34,512 nucleotides of DNA from Anaerotignum sp. Its GTDB lineage: Bacteria; Bacillota; Clostridia; Lachnospirales; Anaerotignaceae. Location of the stretch: NCBI GenBank assembly GCA_020024455.1, contig JAHHTU010000027.1, positions 1 to 34,512 of the forward strand. Reading direction: 5' to 3'. The notes under the pieces were generated by a model. The model did no database searches. It saw only the letters and a program-made list of their open reading frames with translations, and was not told the DNA's origin. Both the position numbers and the translations under genes were made by a program. Positions 24,562 to 33,700 of the stretch are shown one piece after another. The stretch's first letter is position 1; every line of letters begins with the position of its first letter.

Positions 24562-24575
24562 GAGCATACTCCTTT

Positions 24576-25442
24576 TTATGTTGTTGCTTGTTTTCCGGTG
24601 GTATATAAGAACATGGCAACCGCTGTGCCACAGATAATCAAATAACCAACCCAACTCAACCAATCCGGAATTTGTCCGAATATAACAAATCCCAATAAAG
24701 CGGAAAATGGGATTTGTGCATAATCATACACCGAAATTTCTCTTGCAGGTGCATAGCAGTAGGCTGATGTGATGGTGAATTGTCCACCGGCTGCTGCCAA
24801 ACCTGCCAAAAACAAAAATAAAATTTGCATACCTGTCATAGGGTGGAAATGCAAGAGCAAATACGGCAATGTAACCACACAAGAAAATGCGGAAAAGAAA
24901 AATACAATAAATGGGCCTGCAATGTGTTGTTGTCCCAAAGAGCGTACATATGTGTATGCGGCACCTGCCATAACACCACCCATCAAACCGATACATGCAG
25001 GAAGTAAGTTCCAATTCCCTGTTGGTTTGACGATGAAAAGCACACCCACAAATGCAATCAATATGGATATGGTTTGAAAGCGGTTTGGTTTTTCTTTCAA
25101 TAAAAATGCACCGAATATCACAGCACAAAATGGTGACATTTTATTGAGCATGGAGGCATCTGCCAAAAGCAGATGGTCAACCGCATAAAAGTTGCAAAGA
25201 ATACCAACTGTGCCAAACAAGGCACGCAAAAATAAATGCCGTTTGGCTTTTGGTGTAAATGTCAACACAGGGCGTTCTTGCAACAATACGAATGCTGCAA
25301 AAAGCAACGCAATAAAATTACGGAAAAAGCTTTTTTGGATTGCCGGCAAATCACCGGAAAGACGGACAAATAAATTCATCAATGCAAAGAAAAATGATGA
25401 TGCAGTAATGAGAAAAATGCCTTTGTGTTTTTGTGTTATCAT
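24576..25442 (-). CDS. EamA/DMT-family transporter
   Basis: A 288-residue protein from the ATG at 25442, which has AAAGGAG just upstream; the longer in-frame start at 25496 has no ribosome site. It is strongly hydrophobic with about ten predicted membrane helices arranged as two EamA repeats: FLITASSFFFALMNLFVRLSG begins the first, and GLMGGVMAGAAYTYVRSLGQQH begins the second. EamA members export metabolites, amino acids or other small solutes; substrate cannot be told from sequence. A TATAAT -10 and an inverted repeat lie directly upstream, suggesting regulated expression. Confidence 0.9.
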   Translation of the reverse strand: MITQKHKGIFLITASSFFFALMNLFVRLSGDLPAIQKSFFRNFIALLFAAFVLLQERPVLTFTPKAKRHLFLRALFGTVGILCNFYAVDHLLLADASMLNKMSPFCAVIFGAFLLKEKPNRFQTISILIAFVGVLFIVKPTGNWNLLPACIGLMGGVMAGAAYTYVRSLGQQHIAGPFIVFFFSAFSCVVTLPYLLLHFHPMTGMQILFLFLAGLAAAGGQFTITSAYCYAPAREISVYDYAQIPFSALLGFVIFGQIPDWLSWVGYLIICGTAVAMFLYTTGKQATT

Positions 25443-25461
25443 ATAAAATCTCCTTTCTGAA

Positions 25462-25476
25462 AAATGCACGGCATTT
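25462..25476. promoter_or_regulatory. Inverted repeat at the DMT transporter promoter
   Basis: AAATGC-ACG-GCATTT is a perfect 6-bp inverted repeat with a 3-base spacer. It lies immediately after the -10 element on the minus strand, near the predicted transcription start, so it could be a repressor operator or a small leader hairpin. Confidence 0.4.
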
Positions 25477-25482
25477 ATTATA
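25477..25482 (-). promoter_or_regulatory. Candidate -10 element for the DMT transporter gene
   Basis: TATAAT on the minus strand lies in the 78-base gap after queH. The -35 region is poorly matched. Confidence 0.4.
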
Positions 25483-25520
25483 TCTTTATTTTTCAAAAAA
25501 GAAAAGAGAAAAATTTTTGA

Positions 25521-26156
25521 TTATGGCTGTTGTTGTCTGCGTGCCATCGCTTCGGCTTTGGAAAATGCACAACCGCAATAGTCTTGGCGGTATAAGTGGT
25601 ATGTTTCGGACAATGTACAGGAACGCTGATACCCATTTTTCTTTTTGAAGTCTGCATATAAATAAGGTATGTCGTATATGGTGGAAAGTTCCTGTCCAAT
25701 GGCATTTAGCACTTGTGCATTTTTGTGTGGACTGATGGACAATGTGGTGGTAAAGTAATCATACCCATTGTTTTTTGCCATTTTTGCGGCGTGTTCCAAA
25801 CGCAGGCGGTAACAATCGAAACAACGAGAACCGCCTTCTTTTTCTTGTTCTCTGCCTTTTGCTATTTCCAAAAACGGTGTTGGGTCAAATTCCGCAATCA
25901 TGCAGGTGACATCTTCCAGTCCCATTTGTTCGATGAGATGTTGTTGTTCGTTTGCTCGTCTATGAAATTCCTCGGCAGGGGCAATATTGGGATTGTAGTA
26001 ATCAATGGTGATGGAAAAATATTGTGTCAGGTATTCCAATACATAGGAGGAACAAGGGGCACAACAACTATGCAGCAATAATTTTGGGCGTTGGTGTTGT
26101 TTTGTGATATTTTGTAATGTCTGTTCTAATAAAATTTGATAATTTTGTTTTTGCAT
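25521..26156 (-). CDS. queH: Epoxyqueuosine reductase QueH
   Basis: QueH reduces epoxyqueuosine to queuosine in tRNA and replaces QueG in many anaerobes. The protein is 211 residues from ATG 26156; longer in-frame starts run into AT-rich upstream sequence without a ribosome site. Diagnostic cysteines of the iron-sulfur/iron centre are all present: SCCAPCSS with C31, C32 and C35, RCFDCYRLRL in the middle, and YCGCAFSK near the C-terminus. SISPHKN and QRSCTLSETYHLYRQDYCGC are also typical DUF208 segments. Other queuosine genes are not in the window. Confidence 0.95.
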   Translation of the reverse strand: MQKQNYQILLEQTLQNITKQHQRPKLLLHSCCAPCSSYVLEYLTQYFSITIDYYNPNIAPAEEFHRRANEQQHLIEQMGLEDVTCMIAEFDPTPFLEIAKGREQEKEGGSRCFDCYRLRLEHAAKMAKNNGYDYFTTTLSISPHKNAQVLNAIGQELSTIYDIPYLYADFKKKNGYQRSCTLSETYHLYRQDYCGCAFSKAEAMARRQQQP

Positions 26157-26461
26157 AAAGGTGTTCCTTTCTATATGATTTGCAAATAGTGTATCAAATA
26201 ATTTGGCAAAAAACAGCGAAAAATGAAATGTACAAAAAAAAGTACAAAAAAATATCACAAAAATGAGGAAAAATCATTTTGTAATGATGAAAAAACAATA
26301 TGAAATTTTCATAGTAAAATGATATTTTTTTATACAATATGTTGAGAACAGGAAAAAGCAAGTGGGAAAAAAGCAGAAAAGAGGGGATAGCCATTGTGCA
26401 AATGAGAGAGAAAAAAATGCAATAAAAAAAGCGGAAAAACCGCAGAAAACAAGAAAAAGGC
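26157..26461. other. AT-rich intergenic stretch between queH and the rpoB promoter
   Basis: No convincing gene is seen. The stretch is very A/T-rich and carries several short repeats: GTACAAAAAAA in direct copies (near 26231-26257), ATCATT/AATGAT (near 26273-26289), and TATGAAA-T-TTTCATA (26299-26313). Some may be protein-binding sites or remnants, but base composition alone makes such matches common. The queH promoter must lie here but I could not fix it. Confidence 0.5.
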
Positions 26462-26490
26462 TTGACATACTGCCTTTGTTGTGATAAAAT
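26462..26490 (+). promoter_or_regulatory. Strong extended -10 sigma-A promoter for rpoBC
   Basis: TTGACA (26462-26467) is perfect. TAAAAT (26485-26490) follows at 17-base spacing and is preceded by TGA (26482-26484), an extended -10. The start site would be near 26497, about 360 bases before rpoB. Confidence 0.8.
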
Positions 26491-26549
26491 ATCAGACACA
26501 TTGGCAAACAAGCATATCAACCCATATTGCATAAATGCAGTATAGCATA

Positions 26550-26577
26550 GGGTTTGATAAATTTCAATCCTTTTTTT
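26550..26577 (+). terminator. Weak hairpin plus T7 in the rpoB leader
   Basis: GGGTTTGA (26550-26557) pairs imperfectly with TTCAATCCT (26563-26571), with one T-T mismatch and a terminal G-U pair, followed directly by a T7 run (26571-26577). It lies about 55-80 bases into the leader and could act as an attenuator or pause site. Confidence 0.35.
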
Positions 26578-26732
26578 GTGAATGTCAGGAAAGTTGATGA
26601 AATCAAGGTTTTTGACGACGGCACAAAGAGAAATGCATGGTTTGCACAGAAAAATGTTAGTGTAGATACAGAAGAACAGACAAACTGTTCAAAGAGTGAT
26701 TTAGAATTTCTTAGATGAAGGAGGCTTTTGTC

Positions 26733-26753
26733 ATGGCTACTGATCAAAGGTAG
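26733..26753 (+). CDS. Six-codon leader ORF in the rpoB leader
   Basis: ATG GCT ACT GAT CAA AGG TAG encodes MATDQR. AAGGAGG (26718-26724) lies 8 bases upstream, a better ribosome site than rpoB's own GAGAGGTGA. The last two sense codons and the stop (26745-26753) also form a hairpin strand pairing with CTAGCTTTG (26767-26775), so ribosomes at the stop would affect folding. I read it as a possible leader peptide rather than a functional protein. Confidence 0.4.
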   Translation: MATDQR

Positions 26754-26855
26754 TGCAGGCAAAGGTCTAGCTTTGTTTAGGCAATTCTAAATTTTTGTAC
26801 GGAAGAATGTTTCGTGCAGATGTCAGTGTGATAGATAAATTCGAGAGGTGACAAG

Positions 26856-29800
26856 ATGGAAAAAAACAGAATTCACGCACTCCGTTTTGGCGACACAACA
26901 CGAATGAGCTATTCCAGAATCAACGAAGTTCTGGATATGCCCAATCTGATTGAGGTGCAAAAAGACAGTTACCAGTGGTTTTTGAAAGAAGGTTTGAAAG
27001 AAGTTTTTGAAGATGTTTCTCCAATTACCGATTTTAGCGGAAATTTGGTATTGGAACTCATTGACTTCACATTAGACTCCGAACCTAAATTCTCTATTGA
27101 AGAATGCAAAGAACGTGATGCAACATATGCAGCTGCATTGAAAGTGAAAGCAAGATTGTACAACAGAGAACTGGACGAACTGAAAGAACAAGAAATTTTT
27201 ATGGGTGATTTCCCATTGATGACAGAAACCGGTACATTTATCATCAATGGTGCAGAACGTGTCATTGTCAGCCAGCTGGTACGTTCTCCCGGTATTTACT
27301 ATGCATCTGATTTTGATAAAGTTGGTAAAAAATTGCTGTCTGCAACGGTCATTCCAAACAGAGGTGCTTGGTTGGAATATGAAACAGATTCCAACGATGT
27401 ATTTTATGTAAGAGTGGACAGAACAAGAAAAGTACCTGTGACCGTTTTAATCCGTGCTTTGGGCATTGGTACAGATGCGGAAATTTTGGATTTGTTCGGT
27501 GATGAACCCAAAATTTTGGCTACATTGGATAAAGACGTTTCCAAATCTTATGAAGAAGGTTTGATTGAAATTTATAAAAAATTGCGTCCTGGTGAACCGC
27601 CTACTGTGGAAAGCTCAGAATCTTTGCTCAGAGGAATGTTCTTTGACCCCAAACGTTATGATTTGGCAAAAGTGGGACGTTATAAATTTAATAAAAAATT
27701 GGCACTGAAAAACAGAATTCGTGGTGCAAAACTGGCACAAAACGTGGTTGACCCGATGACAGGCGAAGTGTTGGCAGAAGCAGGCGAAATCCTGACAGCA
27801 CAATTGTGTGATGTTATCCAGAATAGCGGTACAGACCACCTGTTTGTTGAAACAGAAGAAAGAAATGTAAAAATTCTGACAAACCGTTGCGTGGAAATTG
27901 ATGCATATTTGGAAGAGTTTGGTCTGACAGCAGACGAATTGGGTATCAAAGAAAGCGTTTACTACCCTGTGTTGGAACAGCTTTTGGAAGAATACACCAC
28001 AGCAGACGAATTGAAAGTGGCAATCAAAGAAAATATGCATGAATTGCTGCCAAAACATATCACATTGGACGATATTATGGCGTCTATCAACTATGTTTTG
28101 CATTTGGATTATGATTATGGCAATGTGGACGATATTGACCATTTGGGCAACAGACGTATTCGTTCTGTGGGTGAATTGTTGCAAAACCAATTCCGTATCG
28201 GTTTATCCAGAATGGAAAGAGTGGTTCGTGAAAGAATGACCACACAGGATTTGGCAGTTGTGACACCGCAGGCATTGATTAACGTGCGTCCTGTGACAGC
28301 GGCAATCAAAGAATTCTTTGGTTCTTCTCAGTTGTCACAGTTCATGGACCAAAACAACCCTTTGAGCGAATTGACACACAAAAGACGTTTGTCTGCATTG
28401 GGTCCCGGCGGTTTGTCCAGAGAAAGAGCAGGCTTTGAAGTGCGTGACGTTCACCATTCTCACTATGGCAGAATGTGTCCCATTGAAACACCGGAAGGTC
28501 CTAACATCGGTTTGATTAACACATTGGCAACATTTGCACGCATCAATGAATACGGTTTCATTGAAGCACCATACAGAAAAGTAGACCAAAGCGGTGACGA
28601 ACCTCGTGTGACAGATGAATTTATCTATGTGACCGCAGACGAAGAAGAAAATTACAACGTTGCACAGGCAAACGAACCTTTGGACGAACAAGGGCATTTT
28701 GTGCATAAAAAAGTTACCGGCAGACATAAAGAAGATATTATAGAAGTAGACAGAAGTCAAATCCATTTGATGGACGTTTCTCCGAAACAGATGGTATCCG
28801 TAGCAACGGCTTTGATTCCATTCTTGGAAAACGATGACGCAAACCGTGCGTTGATGGGTTCCAATATGCAGCGTCAGGCTGTGCCTTTGATGATAACAGA
28901 TTCTCCTATCGTTGGTACAGGTATGGAGTACAAAACAGCAAAAGACTCCGGTATTTGTGTGATTGCCAAAAAAGGCGGTATCGTAGAACGTGTTGCGGCA
29001 AACGAAATTGTTATCCGCAACGATGATTCTATGCGAGATGTTTACAGATTGATTAAATATCAAAGAAGTAACCAAAGTACCTGCTTAAACCAGAAACCAA
29101 TTATCAACGTTGGGGACAGAGTGGAAGCAGGGCAGATTATCGCAGACGGTGCATCTACTTGTCAGGGCGAATTGGCATTGGGGAAAAACCCGCTGATTGG
29201 TTTCATGACTTGGGAAGGTTACAACTACGAAGATGCTGTTTTGTTGAGCGAAAAATTGGTGCAAGACGATGTTTATACATCTGTGCATATCAACGAATTT
29301 GAGGCAGACGCAAGAGATACCAAATTAGGTCCCGAAGAAATCACAAGAGATATTCCTAACGTAGGGGAAGATGCTTTGCGTGATTTGGACGAAAGAGGGA
29401 TTGTGCGTATTGGTGCGGAAGTACACCCCAATGATATTCTGGTTGGGAAAGTGACACCAAAAGGTGAAACAGAATTGACCGCAGAAGAAAGATTGCTCAG
29501 AGCAATTTTCGGTGAAAAAGCAAGAGAAGTCAGAGATACTTCTTTGAGAGTGCCACATGGGGAAACCGGTATCATTGTTGATGTCAAAATATTTACAAGA
29601 GAAAACGGTGACGATGTCGGCCCCGGTGTCAACCAGTTGGTACGTGTATATATTGCACAAAAACGTAAAATTTCCGTTGGTGACAAAATGGCAGGTCGTC
29701 ACGGGAACAAAGGGGTTGTGTCCCGTGTACTGCCTGTGGAAGATATGCCATTCTTGCCAAACGGCCGTCCACTGGACATCGTATTGAACCCATTGGGTAT

Positions 29801-30716
29801 TCCTTCTCGTATGAATATCGGGCAGGTATTGGAAACACACTTGTCCTTGGCTGCAAAAGTACTGGATTGGAAAATCAGTACCCCTGTATTCGATGGTGCA
29901 AACGAAATTGATATCATGGATACTTTGGAAATGGCAAACGATTATGTCAATACAGATTGGGAAACATTCTCCGAAAAATGGAAACCTTTGTTGGAAGGTG
30001 ACATTTATGACGAATTGTATGCAAACAGAGACCACAGAGAAGAATGGAAAGGTGTTGCAATCAATCGTGACGGTAAAGTTTCATTGAGAGATGGCAGAAC
30101 AGGGGAATTCTTTGACAACAGAGTTACCATTGGTTATATGCATTACTTGAAACTGCACCACTTGGTTGATGATAAAATCCACGCACGTTCTACCGGCCCT
30201 TACTCTTTGGTTACACAACAGCCTTTGGGTGGTAAAGCACAATTCGGTGGGCAGCGTTTCGGGGAAATGGAAGTTTGGGCATTGGAAGCTTATGGTGCCG
30301 CTTATACATTGCAGGAAATCCTGACTGTGAAATCTGACGATATTGTTGGTCGTGTGAAAACATACGAATCCATCGTCAAAGGGGAAAATATCCCCGAACC
30401 AGGTGTGCCTGAGTCCTTCAAAGTATTGCTCAAAGAATTGCAGTCTTTGGCACTTGACATTCGTGTGTTGAGAGAAGACCAGACAGAAGTGGAAATCAAA
30501 GAATCTATTGAAGATGTAGATGATTTGAATGTAAATATAGACGGCTTTGAAGGGGAAGATGACAATTTCCGTCGTCAAAGACCTATGACAGCCGAAGAAG
30601 AATTGGTGGACTTCTTATTTGATGATGAAGAAGGCACTGTGCATGATAACAGTGATTTGTTGTCCGATGCGTTTGATATGGGCGACGATTTGCTGGAAGA
30701 TTATGATGAAGAATAA
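26856..30716 (+). CDS. rpoB: DNA-directed RNA polymerase subunit beta
   Basis: RpoB is the second-largest core subunit, forming part of the active centre and the rifampicin pocket. The 1286-residue length is normal for clostridia. The rifampicin region GSSQLSQFMDQNNPLSE starts at residue 489. The residues matching E. coli D516, H526 and S531 are D498, H508 and S513, all wild type, so no target-site resistance is evident. The SHYGRMCPIETPEGPNIGLI block and the KMAGRHGNKGVVSR segment are intact. The C-terminus carries an extra acidic tail rich in Asp and Glu. The start has GAGAGGTGA about 8 bases upstream. rpoC follows after 17 bases. rplJ-rplL are not upstream, as queH occupies that position. 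Confidence 0.99.
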   Translation: MEKNRIHALRFGDTTRMSYSRINEVLDMPNLIEVQKDSYQWFLKEGLKEVFEDVSPITDFSGNLVLELIDFTLDSEPKFSIEECKERDATYAAALKVKARLYNRELDELKEQEIFMGDFPLMTETGTFIINGAERVIVSQLVRSPGIYYASDFDKVGKKLLSATVIPNRGAWLEYETDSNDVFYVRVDRTRKVPVTVLIRALGIGTDAEILDLFGDEPKILATLDKDVSKSYEEGLIEIYKKLRPGEPPTVESSESLLRGMFFDPKRYDLAKVGRYKFNKKLALKNRIRGAKLAQNVVDPMTGEVLAEAGEILTAQLCDVIQNSGTDHLFVETEERNVKILTNRCVEIDAYLEEFGLTADELGIKESVYYPVLEQLLEEYTTADELKVAIKENMHELLPKHITLDDIMASINYVLHLDYDYGNVDDIDHLGNRRIRSVGELLQNQFRIGLSRMERVVRERMTTQDLAVVTPQALINVRPVTAAIKEFFGSSQLSQFMDQNNPLSELTHKRRLSALGPGGLSRERAGFEVRDVHHSHYGRMCPIETPEGPNIGLINTLATFARINEYGFIEAPYRKVDQSGDEPRVTDEFIYVTADEEENYNVAQANEPLDEQGHFVHKKVTGRHKEDIIEVDRSQIHLMDVSPKQMVSVATALIPFLENDDANRALMGSNMQRQAVPLMITDSPIVGTGMEYKTAKDSGICVIAKKGGIVERVAANEIVIRNDDSMRDVYRLIKYQRSNQSTCLNQKPIINVGDRVEAGQIIADGASTCQGELALGKNPLIGFMTWEGYNYEDAVLLSEKLVQDDVYTSVHINEFEADARDTKLGPEEITRDIPNVGEDALRDLDERGIVRIGAEVHPNDILVGKVTPKGETELTAEERLLRAIFGEKAREVRDTSLRVPHGETGIIVDVKIFTRENGDDVGPGVNQLVRVYIAQKRKISVGDKMAGRHGNKGVVSRVLPVEDMPFLPNGRPLDIVLNPLGIPSRMNIGQVLETHLSLAAKVLDWKISTPVFDGANEIDIMDTLEMANDYVNTDWETFSEKWKPLLEGDIYDELYANRDHREEWKGVAINRDGKVSLRDGRTGEFFDNRVTIGYMHYLKLHHLVDDKIHARSTGPYSLVTQQPLGGKAQFGGQRFGEMEVWALEAYGAAYTLQEILTVKSDDIVGRVKTYESIVKGENIPEPGVPESFKVLLKELQSLALDIRVLREDQTEVEIKESIEDVDDLNVNIDGFEGEDDNFRRQRPMTAEEELVDFLFDDEEGTVHDNSDLLSDAFDMGDDLLEDYDEE

Positions 30717-30733
30717 GAAAGGAGAACAAGCCC

Positions 30734-33700
30734 ATGCATACACAAAATACAGAACAGGGAATTGTTTTTGATTCCATTAAAATCGGATTGGCATCTCCTG
30801 AAAAAATCCATGAGTGGTCAAAAGGTGAAGTAAAAAAACCCGAAACAATCAATTACAGAACATTGAAACCAGAAAAAGACGGTTTGTTCTGTGAAAGAAT
30901 ATTCGGGCCCACAAAGGACTGGGAATGCCATTGTGGAAAATATAAAAGAATTCGTTACAAAGGTGTGGTTTGTGACCGTTGTGGCGTTGAAGTAACAAAA
31001 GCAAAAGTCAGAAGAGAAAGAATGGGCCATATCGAATTGGCTGCACCCGTTTCTCATATTTGGTACTTCAAGGGTATCCCTTCCAGAATGGGGTTAATTC
31101 TTTCCATGTCCCCAAGAGCGTTGGAAAAAGTATTGTATTTTGCATCTTATATCGTATTAGATGCAGGGGATACAGAATTGCAATACAAACAGCTTTTGAG
31201 TGAAAGAGAATTCAGAGAAGCATATGACAAATACGGCAACCGCTTTGTTGCGGCAATGGGTGCAGAAGCCATCAAACAGCTTTTGATGGATATTGACTTG
31301 GAAAAAGAAGCCGATGAGCTGAAAAGACAGCTCATCGACACCACAGGACAAAAAAGAGTGCGTATCATCAAAAAACTGGAAGTTGTGGAAAGTTTCCGTG
31401 TGTCCGGCAACAAACCGGAATGGATGATTTTGGACGCAATTCCTGTCATTCCGCCCGATATTCGTCCAATGGTACAGTTAGATGGTGGACGTTTTGCAAC
31501 CAGTGACTTGAATGATTTGTATAGAAGGGTTATCAACAGAAACAACCGTTTGAAAAGATTGTTGGATTTGGGTGCGCCTGATATCATCGTCAGAAACGAA
31601 AAAAGAATGTTGCAAGAAGCAGTTGACGCTTTGATTGACAACGGCAGACGTGGCAGACCGGTAACCGGCCCCGGCAACAGAGCTTTGAAATCTCTTTCCG
31701 ATATGCTCAAAGGCAAACAAGGTCGTTTCCGTCAGAACTTGCTGGGCAAACGTGTTGACTACTCCGGACGTTCTGTTATCGTGGTTGGCCCTGAATTGAA
31801 AATTTATCAATGTGGGTTGCCAAAAGAGATGGCTATCGAATTGTTCAAACCATTTGTGATGAAAAAATTGGTGGAAGATGGTTTGGCACACAATATCAAA
31901 TCTGCAAAAAGAATGGTCGAAAGACTGCAAACAGAGGTTTGGGACATCTTGGAAGATGTCATCAAAGAACACCCTGTGATGTTGAACCGTGCCCCAACAT
32001 TGCACAGATTGGGTATTCAGGCATTTGAACCTGTATTGGTAGAAGGCCGTGCAATCAAATTGCACCCCTTGGTATGTACTGCATACAATGCCGACTTTGA
32101 CGGTGACCAGATGGCGGTTCACGTACCTTTGTCTGTGGAAGCACAAGCGGAATGCCGTTTCTTGCTGTTGGCACCAAATAACTTGTTGAAACCTTCCGAT
32201 GGTGCACCTGTAACCGTACCTTCTCAGGATATGATTTTAGGTATGTACTACTTGACATTGGAAAGAATTGACTTGAATAAGGTATATGAAGAAGATGTCA
32301 AAGATGCAGACGGTCATGTGGTTGTGGAACAAGGTACACCCATTATCAAATCTTTCAAAGATGAAAAAGAAGCAATGTTGGCATATGATAACCATGAAAT
32401 TGCTTTGCAGGAAGTCATCAAAGTCAGACGTACTTTGGAATTTAACGGTGTGCCAGAAACCAGAATGGTGCAAACCACTGTGGGACGTATCATATTCAAC
32501 GAGGCAATTCCACAAAACTTGGGTTATGTGGACAGAACAAATGAAGACGAAAAATTCCGTTATGAAATCGACTTCTTGGTAGACAAAAAGGGCATTGGTA
32601 AAATCATCAACCGTTGTATCAACAAATGTGGTGCAACAGAAACTGCATCTGTATTGGATAAAATCAAATCCTTGGGTTACAAATTCTCTACAAGAGCAGC
32701 TTTGACAGTTTCCGTATCCGATATGGAAATTCCAAAAGAAAAACAAGAGTATTTGCAAGAAGCAGAAGAACAGGTAGAATTGATTACCAGAAAATTTAGA
32801 CGTGGTTTGATGACAGATGAAGAACGTCATAACAAAGTTATCGAAGCATGGAACATTGCCAATGACAAAATTACAACTGCTTTGTTGGCAGGTTTGGGAA
32901 AATACAACAATATCTATATGATGGCAAACTCCGGTGCCCGTGGTTCCAACAGCCAGATTAAACAGTTGGCTGGTATGCGTGGTTTGATGGCAAACCCTTC
33001 CGGTGGTATCATCGAATTGCCTATCAAATCCAACTTCCGTGAAGGTTTGTCCGTATTGGAATACTTCATTTCTGCCCATGGTGCAAGAAAAGGTTTGACC
33101 GATACTGCTTTGCGTACAGCCGACTCCGGTTACTTGACACGTCGTTTGGTTGACGTTTCTCAGGATATCATCATCAGAGAATGGGATTGCTGCGAAGGTC
33201 AGGACAGAGAAGCTCCCGGCTTGTGGGTATCTGCGTTCATGGACGGCAACGAAGTTATCGAAGGTCTGCAAGACCGTATCCGTGGCAGATGGTCTGTACT
33301 GGATATCATTCACCCGGAAACAGGCGAAATTTTAGTGCCTGCGGATACCATGATTACACCTGACCAAGCAGAAGCTGTGGAAAAAGCAGGTATTAAAAAA
33401 GTACTCATTCGTACCGTTTTGACTTGCCGTTCCAATATCGGTATTTGTGCAAAATGTTATGGTGCGAATATGGCAAGCGGTCGTTATGTACGTATTGGGG
33501 AGTCTGTTGGTATCATTGCGGCACAGTCCATCGGGGAACCCGGTACACAGTTGACCATGCGTACCTTCCATACAGGCGGTATTGCCGGCGATGACATCAC
33601 ACAAGGTTTGCCTCGTGTCGAAGAATTGTTTGAAGCAAGAAAACCCAAAGGTTTGGCAATCATTGCGGAATTTGGCGGTAGAGTGACACTGAGCGATACC

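Larger units (their letters stand above)
26497..26855 (+). promoter_or_regulatory. Long structured rpoB leader RNA (candidate cis-regulatory element)
   Basis: This roughly 360-base region is transcribed from the strong promoter and does not encode a credible long protein. It shows TATTGCA/TGCAGTA (26525-26541), a weak hairpin followed by T7 (26550-26577), and a 96-base domain closed by GATTTAGAATT (26698-26708) and AATTCTAAATT (26783-26793). Inside this domain are a six-codon ORF with perfect Shine-Dalgarno and three alternative hairpins sharing CAAAG and CTTTG strands. The Lacto-rpoB motif is a known rpoB leader in Lactobacillales, but I cannot match it here. L10-type leaders act upstream of rplJ. 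Function is inferred from layout. Confidence 0.6.

Noticed and set aside
26170..26197. TTGATA-N16-TATAGA as a queH promoter on the minus strand
   Set aside because: The -10 would touch the queH ribosome site, leaving no room for a normal transcript start.
26221..26340. CRISPR-like short repeats in the AT-rich stretch before rpoB
   Set aside because: Only two-copy A-rich motifs without regular spacers; composition explains them.
26551..26717. Plus-strand open frame in the rpoB leader ending at 26717
   Set aside because: It has no plausible start with a ribosome site, and its interior overlaps the leader stems. Read as RNA rather than coding, though the frame should be checked for conservation.
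26517..26762. 81-codon minus-strand frame in the rpoB leader
   Set aside because: No ribosome site, and it lies antisense to a leader behind a strong plus-strand promoter.
28319..28396. Rifampicin-resistance changes in rpoB
   Set aside because: The key positions D498, H508 and S513 and their neighbours are wild type.
32237..33313. 358-codon open frame on the minus strand opposite rpoC
   Set aside because: Same kind of shadow; low-complexity Phe/Cys/His-rich translation inside a certain gene.
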